From Arundinibacter roseus (GTDB lineage Bacteria > Bacteroidota > Bacteroidia > Cytophagales > Spirosomataceae), in assembly GCF_004348825.1 (NCBI RefSeq), contig NZ_SMJU01000018.1, positions 45,871-109,870 on the forward strand: a stretch of DNA of 64,000 nt. The letters run 5' to 3'. Within the stretch, counting starts at the first letter, position 1. Every line of letters begins with the position of its first letter. Shown piece by piece: positions 10,529 to 20,799 of the stretch. The position numbers were made by a program, and so were the translations under genes. Under the pieces are notes generated by a model that saw only the letters and a list, made by a program, of their open reading frames with translations, was not told the DNA's origin and did no database searches.

Positions 10529-10897
10529 TAGCTCTTGATTTTTTTGTTTTTATAAAAAAATAACCCTGCAACCAAACCGACTTCCATCGCTTTGGTTACA
10601 TTAAATAATTAAAAATAGGTATGAAATTTTCTTAGATGTGTACATAAGACAAGTATACACTTTTTTTACCTCAAAACCAGTAGAAAATTGAATAATAGTA
10701 AGATAGATAGTATTATATAAAGAAGTTGTTTTACTATATGTACGTCAGATAAAAAAATCTTACTGCGTACATGACTTTATGCAGTTAATCTTTTCAGTAA
10801 TTTTTTTATTGTTAAGAATAAAAGCACCCATTTTTTCAAAATACTGATTTGTATGTTTTGAAAAACGTGGATTTATTAATCACTAAAAAAATTATGC
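10529..10897. other. AT-rich intergenic region between divergent genes
   Basis: 369 bases between the receptor (minus) and msrB (plus). It should hold both promoters, but I see no clean TAnnTTTG box on either strand. The nearest match is TATGTTTT near 10851. No gene or strong hairpin is visible. Confidence 0.5.
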
Positions 10898-11344
10898 ATG
10901 AATTGGAATGATGTTATCGAATATGCCGCCAAAGGCAATCCTCAGCCACCAAGCCGGGTACAGCTGAGCGAAGCGGAATGGAAGGAGCGACTTTCTACGG
11001 AAGAATACCACATTCTGCGTCAGAAGGGAACAGAGCGGGCCTTTACCGGCGAATATTGCGAGCGCCACGAGCCGGGACTTTACGGCTGTCGGGGCTGCGG
11101 CACACCACTTTTTGACTCCACGGTGAAGTTTGAATCAGGTACAGGTTGGCCGAGTTTTGCTGCTCCCGTTGCTGACAATGTCATTCAGTATATTATGGAT
11201 ACAAGCTACGGCATGCGGCGCGTGGAGGTGCAGTGTAATGTATGTGATGGTCATTTAGGACATATTTTTCCGGATGGACCAAAACCGACAGGTTTGCGGT
11301 ATTGCATCAATTCGGCTTCCATTAAAAAGCTGGACGAGGTGTAG
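10898..11344 (+). CDS. msrB: Peptide-methionine (R)-S-oxide reductase MsrB
   Basis: 148 residues, the usual MsrB length. It reduces the R form of methionine sulfoxide in proteins. Zinc ligands appear as two CxxC pairs (GCRGCG and [10 protein letters not shown]); the substrate motif GTGWPSF and the catalytic cysteine in RYCINSAS (C136) are intact. No signal peptide, so cytoplasmic. The start is the ATG at 10898; the ATG at 10894 is out of frame. A monocistronic unit with an unusual 3' structure (see 11345-11401). Confidence 0.93.
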   Translation: MNWNDVIEYAAKGNPQPPSRVQLSEAEWKERLSTEEYHILRQKGTERAFTGEYCERHEPGLYGCRGCGTPLFDSTVKFESGTGWPSFAAPVADNVIQYIMDTSYGMRRVEVQCNVCDGHLGHIFPDGPKPTGLRYCINSASIKKLDEV

Positions 11345-11401
11345 CCAGGAAAACAGGATAATTCGCAGGTGCGCTTTCCTGGTACAGTAAGTCCACCTGC
11401 G
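11345..11401 (+). other. Two interleaved 8-bp stems (pseudoknot-like) after msrB
   Basis: CCAGGAAA (11345-11352) pairs with TTTCCTGG (11375-11382), while CGCAGGTG (11364-11371) pairs with CACCTGCG (11394-11401). The arms alternate, so the stems form either an H-type pseudoknot (loops 11, 3 and 11 bases) or two exclusive hairpins. The downstream tract is T/A-rich. It starts two bases after the msrB stop. Confidence 0.5.
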
Positions 11402-11424
11402 GATTTATTTTCAAAAAAATAGGA

Positions 11425-12663
11425 TTAATGGCTTTCCAGTGCACAAATCTCCGGGGGTACGTAGCGATAATCATCCGGTTTTTTAACAAACCCCTCCCCT
11501 GCTTCCTGCCTGGCGCGGCTATTGGTCCCCTGAGGCACCCAAAGTCCGTAGGTCAATGTGTGGCGAATGCGTTCCCGCTGCTGACGGGTAAATGAGTTTT
11601 CGTAGGAAAGATAATAATCCATGATATTGTTGCTCTCATAACTGACGCCATTGCAGGCTTGTCGCCGCTGCCGAAGGTTTCGGTAGTTATCGACGTAGCC
11701 TTTTCGATCATAAAAAGGCGTATCGGTGCAGTAGTCAGGGTCTACTCTGCTGCAACCGTTGGACTCATCTCCATTTCCATCAAATACATGATGCAACCCC
11801 AGCACGTGACCGGCTTCATGAGCCAGGGTACTTGATACAGTGCTGTTAACCTCGCTTTGATTAAAGAAAATTCCGTAGGGAAGATCCGGCGATGTGCGTG
11901 CGGCAGATACCAGCCGCGAGCCCGGCAGGGAACGTGTCACAGGGGTGATATAGGCAAAGCCACTGACACTCTCGGCCCGGGCAATGTTGAAAACCCATAT
12001 ATTCAGAAAGTTCTTAGGATTCCAGTACGCATTCCATGCTTCCTCTACGGCCTGTTCCGTCGTAAAAGTCTGCCGGGTTGCTTTGATTGCGTCCAAACCA
12101 GCAACTGCTAGCGTGCGCTGGGAAGGGTCGGTGGGGGCGGCGTAGAACTCTACGAAATTATCAACCGCATGGGCATCTTTTGCGCCCCTGTATGGATTCC
12201 ATCGATTTCGGAAAGCATCCGTCAGGTTATTGACCAGCCGATTTATTTGCGCAGCCGACAAGGTAGAATTAACCGTATGAAATACCACGGGAATTCGTAC
12301 AAGTGCGTAGGGCAAAACATTCACCGAAATAGTATTGCTGACTTTATCGCCGACTTTTACCTGTAGCGTATAAGTTCCGGCGGTGGTGGCAGAGAAAACG
12401 GAAGAGGCCAGGGCATTCTGATTGGCCACTACCCGAATAGCCCGAGTGGGTAGCGAAGCCGGCGTTTGATTTTCTTTGTACGTAATTGTCAGTAAATCCG
12501 TAAGATCCAGCGTAGACCCCAGAGGCAGTTCTATGTCCGTAGAGCTTGTCAGTTCAAGCGCTACAATTGAATTTTGGTATACTTCTTCGGGAGAAAGATC
12601 CATAGGCTGACAAGCCGTGAGCAGCAGTGCGCCAAGGGTACTAAGGATAGGTGTGTTTCTCAT
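11425..12663 (-). CDS. Secreted M43-type zinc metalloprotease, lipoprotein
   Basis: 412 residues from the ATG at 12663 (a TTG three codons upstream is less likely). The lipobox LLLTAC predicts a lipid-anchored protein. A beta-sandwich or Ig-like segment (about 45-120) is followed by a peptidase domain with the extended zinc motif HEAGHVLGLHH near residue 282 and a downstream Met turn (NIMDYYLSYENSF). Cysteines such as CSRVDPDYCTDTPFYD fit the pappalysin/M43 family. It probably acts on extracellular protein; substrate unknown. Convergent with msrB. Confidence 0.8.
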   Translation of the reverse strand: MRNTPILSTLGALLLTACQPMDLSPEEVYQNSIVALELTSSTDIELPLGSTLDLTDLLTITYKENQTPASLPTRAIRVVANQNALASSVFSATTAGTYTLQVKVGDKVSNTISVNVLPYALVRIPVVFHTVNSTLSAAQINRLVNNLTDAFRNRWNPYRGAKDAHAVDNFVEFYAAPTDPSQRTLAVAGLDAIKATRQTFTTEQAVEEAWNAYWNPKNFLNIWVFNIARAESVSGFAYITPVTRSLPGSRLVSAARTSPDLPYGIFFNQSEVNSTVSSTLAHEAGHVLGLHHVFDGNGDESNGCSRVDPDYCTDTPFYDRKGYVDNYRNLRQRRQACNGVSYESNNIMDYYLSYENSFTRQQRERIRHTLTYGLWVPQGTNSRARQEAGEGFVKKPDDYRYVPPEICALESH

Positions 12664-12903
12664 GATCAGCAAGATAGGGTACGGGCAGAAGTTCTATCAA
12701 ATTGCTTGTGCAGGTTTGTCTGATTGCAGGTATTGTGAATGCTTACAACGTTGTTTTCGGTGGTTTTAGTGTATGATTTTCGGTAGGTCTAAACCCATCA
12801 TGTGGGGATGACACCCTTTCTGAGGCCTGGGGAAGGATGTCAATCAAAAATAAAAATCCGGCTCTTCTGCCGCTGCTTGCCGGGAACCTCCTATTTTTGC
12901 GGA

Positions 12904-13932
12904 ATGTACAAACGACTTCTTTTACCACTTCTGTTTTTTTTCGATGCCGAACAGGTACATCATTGGGTGTGCGATATGCTCCGCTTTTTCTATAAACTTC
13001 CTCTTGTTCCTGGTATTTTAAAAAAGCTTTATGTGTATGAGCACCCCTCACTCGTGCGGGAAGTGGCTGGTTTGCGTTTCAAAAATCCAATTGGACTGGC
13101 GGCAGGCTTTGATAAAAATGCCGAAATGGTGGACGAGCTTGCGGCCCTCGGTTTCGGCTTTGTCGAGATCGGCACAGTAACTCCCCGTCCTCAGCCCGGC
13201 AACGATAAACCGCGTTTGTTTCGGGTAAAGGAAGACAAAGGATTAATTAACCGGATGGGTTTCAACAACAAAGGGGCCGCTGTTGCGGCTGCCAAGTTGC
13301 GTGCCCGGCAGTCGGATATTCTGGTGGGGGGAAATATTGGTAAAAATAAAACCACATCCAACGAAAAAGCCCTGGACGATTATCTAAGCTGTTTTGAAGA
13401 TTTGTTCGAAGCTGTCGATTATTTTGTTGTAAATGTCAGCTCGCCCAACACGCCCGGCCTGCGCGATTTGCAGGAAAAAGAGCCCTTGACGCATCTGCTG
13501 CGTGAATTGCAGAAACTGAATACTTCTAAAAAAGCGCCCAAGCCAATTTTCCTGAAAATTGCTCCCGACCTGAATAATAGTCAGCTCGATGATATTATCG
13601 ACATTATTCGGGAAACAAAAATCGCCGGAGTGATTGCCACAAACACAACGATCAGCCGGAAAGGGCTGAAAACTACGGAAACGGAAGTAGAAAAAATCGG
13701 TGCCGGAGGCCTCAGTGGGCAACCGCTCCGCTATCGTTCAACGGAAGTGATTCGGTATCTTTGTGAAAAATCAGGGAATGCTTTTCCGGTCATTGGCGTG
13801 GGAGGAATTGCTTCGGCACAGGACGCCCGCGAAAAACTGGAAGCCGGTGCCGCTCTCTTACAGATTTATACGGGCTTTATCTACGAAGGTCCGGGACTGG
13901 TCCGTCAAATCTGCCAATCGCTGGTTAAATGA
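12904..13932 (+). CDS. pyrD: Dihydroorotate dehydrogenase (quinone), class 2
   Basis: 342 residues. It oxidises dihydroorotate to orotate with quinone as acceptor, at the inner face of the cytoplasmic membrane, in pyrimidine synthesis. The N-terminal helical extension ([21 protein letters not shown]) is the class 2 membrane-association region. FMN and substrate motifs are visible: [34 protein letters not shown] with the class 2 catalytic serine, and [11 protein letters not shown]. The ATG at 12904 matches family starts; the longer frame from 12802 adds non-conserved residues. Confidence 0.93.
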   Translation: MYKRLLLPLLFFFDAEQVHHWVCDMLRFFYKLPLVPGILKKLYVYEHPSLVREVAGLRFKNPIGLAAGFDKNAEMVDELAALGFGFVEIGTVTPRPQPGNDKPRLFRVKEDKGLINRMGFNNKGAAVAAAKLRARQSDILVGGNIGKNKTTSNEKALDDYLSCFEDLFEAVDYFVVNVSSPNTPGLRDLQEKEPLTHLLRELQKLNTSKKAPKPIFLKIAPDLNNSQLDDIIDIIRETKIAGVIATNTTISRKGLKTTETEVEKIGAGGLSGQPLRYRSTEVIRYLCEKSGNAFPVIGVGGIASAQDAREKLEAGAALLQIYTGFIYEGPGLVRQICQSLVK

Positions 13933-13989
13933 TGATTTCAGCTGGTTTCTTTTTTTAAAAAGATTAGCAAATTCACAAAAGATTTTCAC

Positions 13990-14020
13990 TTGCTCAACGT
14001 AAGATAACTGAATACGTTTG
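13990..14020 (+). promoter_or_regulatory. Bacteroidota-type promoter upstream of ftsK
   Basis: TTG (13990-13992), 20 bases, then TACGTTTG (14013-14020), a perfect match to the TAnnTTTG -7 box. The predicted start lies about 45 bases before the ftsK ATG. Confidence 0.6.
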
Positions 14021-14072
14021 TCTTTTACTGCTGTACACACATTGGAATTTTAGTCTACTTATTGCTGCAATC

Positions 14073-16565
14073 ATGGCCGAAAAACCGCTTCGGGGAAATA
14101 CCTATCGTACCAAAAATAAGCCAGAAACTTCTGCTTCAACTGCCTCTCAACCTGCCTTTGACTGGCCCGCGCTGGACTGGGGGGCGGTGGCATCAAGCCC
14201 AAAAAATATTCTTATTTCCGGAGTCATTCTGATGGTGGTAAGCGCACTGCTGGAAGTAGCTTTTCTATCCTATATCTTCACAGGAACCACCGACCAAAGC
14301 GAGGTGGCGGCTCTGGGCTACGAGCCCGCCCGGCAGGTTGGCGCCAACACGCGCAATGTTCTCGGACTTTTCGGTGCTTTTGTTTCGCAGGTTTTTGTGT
14401 ACCGCTGGTTTGGCATTGCCTCCCTGATCATCCCTCTTATTCCTTTTTTGGTAGGTTGGAAGCTTGTGTTTAAAAGCGAATTACTGAACCTCAATCGAAC
14501 TACCAAGGAAGTTATTTTTTATACCATTTGGGTGAGCATGCTCATGGGCTATGTCGTAATGGTAAGCAATAGCGCCACAAGCCTGAGTTTTTTGCCGGGA
14601 GGATTTGGCTACTACATCAATGATCTCCTGCGGGATCTGCTCGGCTACGGTAACATTATCTTTATCGCCATTGTGCTTTTTATTTTCGTGGTGTATTTCT
14701 ATAATGTTGATCCCGTAGAACGCTGGAAAGCCGCTCCCGCGCCTGCCAACGAAACACTGACCGATGCAGCAATCGCCGAACCGGAAGAAGCACCAATTGA
14801 AGCGGAACCCGATTCTCCCAAAAAGACGCATTCTGTACTTGATGAAACGTATGAAGATGAAGTAATCGACGAAAAGCCTGTTCCTGAATCTGAGCCCGTT
14901 ATTCTTCCAGTTCCTGAGCCAATTGCTGCCTCAGAACCAGAGGTTCCGCTCGAATTGGAGTTAGAAATGGCCGACATTGCGCCTATTCCACTGCTGGTTG
15001 ATGAGCCTGATGTAGATTCTGTAAGTGAAGAAATTTTACGCAATTTTGGTCAGTATGACCCCACGCTCGACCTTCCCTCTTATCAGTTTCCTCCGCTCGA
15101 ACTCCTGAACGAATTCAATGAAAATGCCCTGGAAAAAGTCTCTCATGACGAATTGGAAAGCAACAAAGAGCGCATTGTAGAAACCCTGGGAAGCTATGGA
15201 ATCAACATTTCAAAAATTAAGGCAACGATCGGCCCTACCGTCACGCTTTATGAGATTATTCCGGAAGCGGGAGTCAGGATTTCAAAAATTCAGAATCTTG
15301 AAAAAGATATTGCGCTGAGCCTTGCCGCATTGGGTATTCGGATTATCGCGCCCATGCCGGGTCGGGGTACGATTGGGATTGAGGTGCCCAATAAAAACCG
15401 CGAAACAGTTTTTATCCGGTCTGTATTGGGTAGTGAGCGGTTTCAGAAATCGACGTACGATTTACCCGTAGTTTTGGGAAAAACGGTTTCCAACGAAATT
15501 TACATTGCCGACCTTGCCAAAATGCCCCACTTGCTGATGGCGGGGGCTACCGGTCAGGGAAAATCAGTAGGACTAAACGTGATTCTGGCTTCACTGATCT
15601 ATAAAAAACATCCTGCCCAACTCAAATTTGTGCTCGTAGATCCCAAGAAAGTGGAACTTACGCTTTTTAATAAACTCGAAAGGCATTACCTCGCGCAGCT
15701 ACCCAACAGCGAAGAAGCGATTATTACGGATACCAAAAAAGTAATTCATACGCTCAATTCGCTATGTATTGAAATGGATAGCCGCTATGATTTGCTGAAA
15801 GAAGCAACGGCGCGAAACCTGAAAGAATACAACGCCAAGTTTGTCCAACGTAAATTAAATCCCGAAAAAGGTCACCGCTTTCTTCCTTATATCGTATTAG
15901 TTATTGACGAGTTGGCCGATCTGATGATGACCGCCGGAAAAGAAGTCGAAACGCCCATTGCCCGGTTGGCGCAGCTCGCCCGGGCCGTTGGAATTCACCT
16001 CGTGGTAGCTACGCAGCGACCTTCTGTAAAAGTTATCACGGGCCTGATAAAGGCAAACTTCCCCGCTCGCCTTTCCTTTCGAGTTACTTCCAGCATCGAC
16101 TCCCGTACCATTCTGGACACGGGCGGCGCCGAACAATTGGTGGGACAAGGCGATATGCTGTTGGCCATAAATTCGGAAATCGTGCGCCTGCAATGCCCAT
16201 TCATTGATACGCGCGAAATCGAAGATGTCTGCGACTTTATCGGGAGTCAGCGCGGGTACGACGGCCCCTACCCGCTGCCCGAATATGAAGGCGACGATGC
16301 AGCCGATGGTCGCGGAGAAATTGACACCGACGATTTTGACGCACTGCTTCCCGACGCAGCCCGACTGATAATTACGCATCAACAGGGAAGTACATCGCTG
16401 ATTCAGCGCAAGATGAAATTAGGCTATAACCGCGCAGGGCGGATCATGGATCAGCTCGAACAAATCGGCGTAGTGGGGCCGTTTACGGGAAGTAAAGCCA
16501 GAGATGTGCTTTTCCATGACCTGGAAAGCCTGGAACAACACCTGAGAAGCATGGGTCTTGGCTAA
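14073..16565 (+). CDS. ftsK: DNA translocase FtsK
   Basis: 830 residues. It pumps DNA at the division septum and activates dimer resolution. There are four membrane segments (about 45-210), a Pro/Glu-rich linker (about 215-325), then the alpha, RecA-like motor and winged-helix gamma domains. Walker A is GATGQGKS near residue 490 and Walker B is VLVIDELADLM near 608; the gamma helix-turn-helix is in the last 65 residues (QGSTSLIQRKMKLGYNRAGR). Length is typical for Bacteroidota FtsK/SpoIIIE. A likely promoter sits about 50 bases upstream. Confidence 0.95.
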   Translation: MAEKPLRGNTYRTKNKPETSASTASQPAFDWPALDWGAVASSPKNILISGVILMVVSALLEVAFLSYIFTGTTDQSEVAALGYEPARQVGANTRNVLGLFGAFVSQVFVYRWFGIASLIIPLIPFLVGWKLVFKSELLNLNRTTKEVIFYTIWVSMLMGYVVMVSNSATSLSFLPGGFGYYINDLLRDLLGYGNIIFIAIVLFIFVVYFYNVDPVERWKAAPAPANETLTDAAIAEPEEAPIEAEPDSPKKTHSVLDETYEDEVIDEKPVPESEPVILPVPEPIAASEPEVPLELELEMADIAPIPLLVDEPDVDSVSEEILRNFGQYDPTLDLPSYQFPPLELLNEFNENALEKVSHDELESNKERIVETLGSYGINISKIKATIGPTVTLYEIIPEAGVRISKIQNLEKDIALSLAALGIRIIAPMPGRGTIGIEVPNKNRETVFIRSVLGSERFQKSTYDLPVVLGKTVSNEIYIADLAKMPHLLMAGATGQGKSVGLNVILASLIYKKHPAQLKFVLVDPKKVELTLFNKLERHYLAQLPNSEEAIITDTKKVIHTLNSLCIEMDSRYDLLKEATARNLKEYNAKFVQRKLNPEKGHRFLPYIVLVIDELADLMMTAGKEVETPIARLAQLARAVGIHLVVATQRPSVKVITGLIKANFPARLSFRVTSSIDSRTILDTGGAEQLVGQGDMLLAINSEIVRLQCPFIDTREIEDVCDFIGSQRGYDGPYPLPEYEGDDAADGRGEIDTDDFDALLPDAARLIITHQQGSTSLIQRKMKLGYNRAGRIMDQLEQIGVVGPFTGSKARDVLFHDLESLEQHLRSMGLG

Positions 16566-16689
16566 TTCCGGGGAACGCCTCTTTTGCAGGAAATGTTAAA
16601 CCTTTTATACCTGAAATTGTCTTATCCCAACAGCTGTTTTTTATATCAGCCTTTTTGCTAAAAAAACTTTAACCCAACACATAAAAAAT

Positions 16690-17337
16690 ATGAAAAATAA
16701 ATTCAGAATTTTTTTGACCCTGTTAGCCGGTCTTAGCCTGAGTGTTTATACACCTGCCGCCGCCCAAAACGACAAGCGAGCTGCCAGCATTCTGGACGCA
16801 ATGAGCAATAAATATAAAAGTATGACCTCGTTCAAAGCGGTTTTTACGTACTCGCCGGAAGGTGGCCGGGACATGAAAGGCGACGCTACAGTAAAGGGTA
16901 CGAAGTTTCGCCTGAAAATGGCCGGACAGGAAATTTTCAACGATGGCAAAACCATGGCTACGTACATCAAAGAAACCAACGAGGTTAATTTGCAGGATTT
17001 TGATCCAAATGAAGTAGGCGATTTGAACCCTACGCGTATTTATACGGCTTACAAGAAAGGGTATAAGTATGCATTTATTAAAGAAAATACCGAGGGTGGA
17101 CAGGTGTATGAGGTAGTGGAGCTTTCGCCAACGAGTGCGTCAAGTCAGGTTTCGAAGGTAGAAATTAAGGTACACAAAAAAGACAAGTCGATTAAAAGCT
17201 GGAAGATAACCCAGAAAAACGGACAACGCGTAACCTACCGCGTCGATCAGTTTCAACCGAATGTTCAGGTGGCCGACAGTTTTTTTGCCTTTAATTCCAA
17301 GCAATATCCCGGTGTTGAAGTAGTAGATTTGCGGTAA
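16690..17337 (+). CDS. LolA-family periplasmic lipoprotein carrier-like protein
   Basis: 215 residues with a signal peptide (cleavage near AAAQN, about residue 26). The mature protein fits LolA: DAMSNKYKSMTSFKAVFTYS, then alternating strands (GDATVKGTKFRLKMAGQEIFNDG region) and a C-terminal FxPNVQVADSFFAFN. LolA carries lipoproteins from the inner to the outer membrane. It lies downstream of ftsK, a common Bacteroidota neighbour, 124 bases apart. Functional equivalence to E. coli LolA is not shown by sequence alone. Confidence 0.8.
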   Translation: MKNKFRIFLTLLAGLSLSVYTPAAAQNDKRAASILDAMSNKYKSMTSFKAVFTYSPEGGRDMKGDATVKGTKFRLKMAGQEIFNDGKTMATYIKETNEVNLQDFDPNEVGDLNPTRIYTAYKKGYKYAFIKENTEGGQVYEVVELSPTSASSQVSKVEIKVHKKDKSIKSWKITQKNGQRVTYRVDQFQPNVQVADSFFAFNSKQYPGVEVVDLR

Positions 17338-17374
17338 GAAATTTGACAGATTTCATACATACTGCACAAAAAAT

Positions 17375-17399
17375 GGGCGTGTTCATTGTGAACACGCCC
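17375..17399. terminator. Terminator between the LolA-like gene and purQ
   Basis: GGGCGTGTTCA, loop TTG, TGAACACGCCC: a perfect 11-bp stem between convergent genes, with A-rich and T-rich flanks. Confidence 0.85.
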
Positions 17400-17446
17400 G
17401 CTATTTTTATGTACTTATAACCGATTTCAGCTTTAACCAACGGTGC

Positions 17447-18136
17447 TTAAATCAGAACTGTACTTACCAATTGTTCGAGAATATAGCGTCCATCGATATT
17501 GCCCAGGGCTTCATCCGAAGCCCGCTCGGGGTGCGGCATCATGCCAAACACGTTGAAAGTTTCATTGCTTACTCCTGCAATATGATCAATACTTCCGTTT
17601 GGATTGGCCTCGTCCGTAAAAGACCCATCGGCTTCGCAATATCTGAAAAGTACCTGATCCTGATCATTCAAACGTTTGAGGCCATCTTCATCAATAAAGT
17701 AACGACCGTCGCCGTGTGCAATCGGTATTTTGTAGGCACGTTGCGGCAGTTCAGCGGTCAAAAGTGCTTTTTTGCTTTGGGGCAAAAGATGCACATTTCG
17801 GCAGCTGTATTTTTGGGATAAATTTCTGAGCAGCACACCCGGCAGCAACCCGGCTTCTACCAAAATCTGAAATCCATTGCAAATTCCCATGACGTAACCA
17901 CCGCGGTTGGCATGCTCAATGACCTCGTTCATGATGGGAGAAAAACGGGCAATCGCACCGGTGCGCAGATAATCTCCATAAGAAAAACCACCGGGCAGCA
18001 GGATAAAATCGCAGCCTTGCAGATCGTGGTCTTTATGCCACAGTTTGACGACATTCTGTCCCAGATTGTGTTGAAGCGTATAAACCGTATCATCGTCACA
18101 ATTGGAACCGGGAAAAACAACTACACCAAATTTCAT
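17447..18136 (-). CDS. purQ: Phosphoribosylformylglycinamidine synthase subunit PurQ
   Basis: 229 residues, the small glutaminase subunit of the third/fourth step of purine synthesis; it needs PurL and PurS, which are not in the window. Class I amidotransferase features are present: nucleophile cysteine in [17 protein letters not shown], and the His and Glu of MPHPERA near the C terminus. The start is the ATG at 18136 ([16 protein letters not shown]); a 35-residue upstream extension is not family-like. A TATCTTTG box lies 38-45 bases upstream. Confidence 0.93.
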   Translation of the reverse strand: MKFGVVVFPGSNCDDDTVYTLQHNLGQNVVKLWHKDHDLQGCDFILLPGGFSYGDYLRTGAIARFSPIMNEVIEHANRGGYVMGICNGFQILVEAGLLPGVLLRNLSQKYSCRNVHLLPQSKKALLTAELPQRAYKIPIAHGDGRYFIDEDGLKRLNDQDQVLFRYCEADGSFTDEANPNGSIDHIAGVSNETFNVFGMMPHPERASDEALGNIDGRYILEQLVSTVLI

Positions 18137-18173
18137 AGCGTACGTATTAGATAAATAGAAGCGATGTGAACCA

Positions 18174-18181
18174 CAAAGATA
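18174..18181 (-). promoter_or_regulatory. Probable -7 box for purQ
   Basis: On the minus strand TATCTTTG matches TAnnTTTG perfectly and would give a leader of about 30 bases. No good -33 TTTG is seen at the usual spacing. Confidence 0.45.
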
Positions 18182-18304
18182 CGGCTTTTGGCTAAACGAA
18201 TGCCACCCAAACGGGCAAACAATTCGCTTCGGCTGGAACAATATGTGCAGAGGAGCGTTAAAAAAGGTAGCTGTAACTATTTTAAATTAGTTAAACCAAA
18301 GCGT

Positions 18305-19195
18305 ATGATTCTCCAAATAACCGATTTTGTAACCCTTATTGGCAAAAAGCTTTCCCGCTGGTACGAAGCAGCAATCCTCACAATCCCCAATCTCTTGCTC
18401 GCCCTCGTGGTGATCATTTTTTTTAGTTTTATTTCAAAATACATTGCCCGAATCATTGCCCGCATCATGGGCAAGCTTTCCCATAATATTTCACTTGTGG
18501 CGATGGTTTCTACGCTTGTACGGTTGGCGATTGTAGCCGTCGGGCTGTTTAGCGCACTGAGTATTTTGGGGCTGGACAAAACCGTTACTTCACTTTTGGC
18601 TGGTGCCGGGGTCATTGCACTTGCGGTTGGTTTTGCCTTTCAGGACCTGACCGCCAATTTTATTTCCGGAACATTCATTACTCTGCAACGCCCCATTAAA
18701 GTTGGCGATGTGGTAGATACCAACGGCTATTTTGGCAAAGTAAAATCAATCAATCTGCGATCTATTATTATTGATAATTTTGGCGGGCAGGAAATTGAGA
18801 TTCCCAGTAAAGAGATATTCCAAAACCCAATCACTAATTTTTCTACTTCCGGCGAACGCAGAATGCAGGTCGACTGCGGGGTTTCGTACTCGGACGACCT
18901 TGCCCTCGTGCAGCGCGTGGCCGTGCAGGCGGTGGAAGCGTTGAATTTTGTGCGGGACGACAAGCCCGTGGAGCTGCATTTTACCGAATTTGGCGATAGC
19001 AGCATTAATTTCCTGATGTGGTTCTGGATTAAACAGGACATAGCCGGACCTCCTTTGGCCAAAAGTGAGGCGATCAAAGCCATTAAAGTAGCTTTTGACG
19101 CCCACGATATTTCGATTCCATTCCCGATTCGGACGCTGGAATTTACCCCAAACGCAAACAGCGTGGAAGTTTCGATGCTCAACGGAATGAATTAA
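18305..19195 (+). CDS. MscS-type mechanosensitive channel
   Basis: 296 residues from the ATG at 18305; a longer frame from 18188 overlaps the purQ promoter region. Three membrane helices (about 20-45, 60-85, 90-120) end in the pore helix with small residues (SLLAGAGVIALAVGFAFQD), then the beta domain (GDVVDTNGYFGKVKSINLRS) and an alpha/beta C-terminal domain. The family opens under membrane tension to release solutes after osmotic downshock. A small-conductance channel of the inner membrane, divergent from purQ. Confidence 0.9.
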   Translation: MILQITDFVTLIGKKLSRWYEAAILTIPNLLLALVVIIFFSFISKYIARIIARIMGKLSHNISLVAMVSTLVRLAIVAVGLFSALSILGLDKTVTSLLAGAGVIALAVGFAFQDLTANFISGTFITLQRPIKVGDVVDTNGYFGKVKSINLRSIIIDNFGGQEIEIPSKEIFQNPITNFSTSGERRMQVDCGVSYSDDLALVQRVAVQAVEALNFVRDDKPVELHFTEFGDSSINFLMWFWIKQDIAGPPLAKSEAIKAIKVAFDAHDISIPFPIRTLEFTPNANSVEVSMLNGMN

Positions 19196-19218
19196 TGAAA
19201 CCTGTATTTTGCCCATAA

Positions 19219-19251
19219 AAAATACCCCGACTCAAACAGCCGGGGTATTTT
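19219..19251. terminator. Terminator between the MscS gene and ahcY
   Basis: AAAATACCCCG and CGGGGTATTTT form an 11-bp perfect stem with an 11-base loop between convergent genes. Confidence 0.85.
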
Positions 19252-19282
19252 ACTATATACATTACTTTGAAACCTTTCCGAA

Positions 19283-20599
19283 TCAATAGCGGTAAAACTC
19301 AGGCTTAAATGGACCTTCATACGTTACGCCGATGTACTCCGCCTGCTCAGGATCGAGGGTGTCAAGCTTTGCACCTACGTGCTCAAGGTGCAAACGCGCC
19401 ACTTTCTCGTCAAGCACTTTGGGAAGTACGTATACTTTCTTCTCGTAGTTTTCTGAGTTTGTCCAAAGTTCGATTTGGGCAAGCGTTTGGTTAGAAAACG
19501 AGCAGGACATCACGAAAGAAGGGTGTCCCATGGCACAGCCAAGATTTACCAAACGACCTTCGGCCAATACGATAATATCTTTGCCGTCGATTGTGTACAT
19601 GTCAACCTGTGGCTTAATCTGCGACTTGGTGCTGCCGTAGGTAGAGTTCAACCACGCCATATCGATTTCATTATCGAAGTGGCCGATGTTACATACGATT
19701 GCTTTGTCGCGCATTTTCTTGAAATGACGCTCCGAAATAATCCGCAGGTTTCCGGTAGCCGTTACGAAGATATTGGCGCGCTCGGCGGCCTCGTCCATCG
19801 TCACTACTTCAAAACCGTCCATCGCAGCCTGCAACGCACAAATCGGGTCGATTTCGGTTACCATTACCCGGCAACCTGCCCCCCGAAGCGATTCGGCAGA
19901 GCCTTTTCCTACATCACCATAACCAGCCACAACGGCTACTTTTCCGGCAAGCATGAGGTCAGTGGCGCGGCGGATAGAATCTACCAACGACTCACGGCAC
20001 CCGTACTTATTGTCAAATTTTGACTTTGTTACCGAGTCATTTACATTGATTGCAGGCAGGTGCAGCGTTCCTTTTTTGTAGCGCTCGTACAAGCGGTGAA
20101 CGCCGGTCGTAGTTTCTTCCGAAAGACCTTTAATCTCTGAAATCAATTCAGGATATACGTCAAACACCATGTTGGTGAGGTCGCCGCCGTCGTCCAGAAT
20201 CATGTTGAGAGGCTGACGCTCCTCGCCAAAAAACAATGTTTGCTCAATACACCAGTTAAACTCTTCCTCATTCATACCTTTCCAGGCATATACCGGAATA
20301 CCGGCAGCAGCAATAGCAGCCGCGGCGTGATCCTGCGTAGAGAAAATATTACATGATGACCAGGTCACCTCAGCACCAAGGGCTACAAGGGTTTCGATCA
20401 GCACGGCAGTTTGAATCGTCATGTGCAGGCAACCGGCAATACGTGCGCCTTTCAGCGGCTGTGCCGGGCCATATTCTTCCCGAATTTTCATCAGACCGGG
20501 CATTTCTGCTTCGGCCAGGCCAATTTCTTTACGGCCCCATTCGGCCAGATTAATGTCTTTTACTTTGTACGGAATGTACGTTTGTGTTGACGTTGCCAT
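19283..20599 (-). CDS. ahcY: Adenosylhomocysteinase (SAH hydrolase)
   Basis: 438 residues. It splits S-adenosylhomocysteine into adenosine and homocysteine, relieving product inhibition of methyltransferases. The NAD-binding motif [15 protein letters not shown], the substrate segment [22 protein letters not shown] and the C-terminal FKPEFYRY that completes the partner NAD site are all visible. Family length is normal and the start at 20599 is well placed. A TAATTTTG box lies 37-44 bases upstream on the minus strand. Confidence 0.96.
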   Translation of the reverse strand: MATSTQTYIPYKVKDINLAEWGRKEIGLAEAEMPGLMKIREEYGPAQPLKGARIAGCLHMTIQTAVLIETLVALGAEVTWSSCNIFSTQDHAAAAIAAAGIPVYAWKGMNEEEFNWCIEQTLFFGEERQPLNMILDDGGDLTNMVFDVYPELISEIKGLSEETTTGVHRLYERYKKGTLHLPAINVNDSVTKSKFDNKYGCRESLVDSIRRATDLMLAGKVAVVAGYGDVGKGSAESLRGAGCRVMVTEIDPICALQAAMDGFEVVTMDEAAERANIFVTATGNLRIISERHFKKMRDKAIVCNIGHFDNEIDMAWLNSTYGSTKSQIKPQVDMYTIDGKDIIVLAEGRLVNLGCAMGHPSFVMSCSFSNQTLAQIELWTNSENYEKKVYVLPKVLDEKVARLHLEHVGAKLDTLDPEQAEYIGVTYEGPFKPEFYRY

Positions 20600-20635
20600 A
20601 AGTATGTTTGTTGTTTAAAATCAAAAACAGATAGG

Positions 20636-20643
20636 CAAAATTA
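20636..20643 (-). promoter_or_regulatory. Probable -7 box for ahcY
   Basis: TAATTTTG on the minus strand matches TAnnTTTG. The -33 box is not obvious. The rest of 20,600-20,799 shows no gene. Confidence 0.45.
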
Positions 20644-20799
20644 CGGCTTTAAACTCTTTTTTTGAAGAAAAGCAGATTAATATTGGACTTTGTTTAAAAA
20701 AATTAGATATTTTATCTACAAATCTCCTGTATTTTCCAAAAAGAAAGAAATTAAACCTCTTAGAGCCTTCACTTAAAGATATTTTGTCTTTCATTTTTT

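Noticed and set aside
12892..12899. TATTTTTG as the pyrD -7 box
   Set aside because: It lies only five bases before the ATG, which would make the transcript start at the start codon; no -33 box at the right distance.
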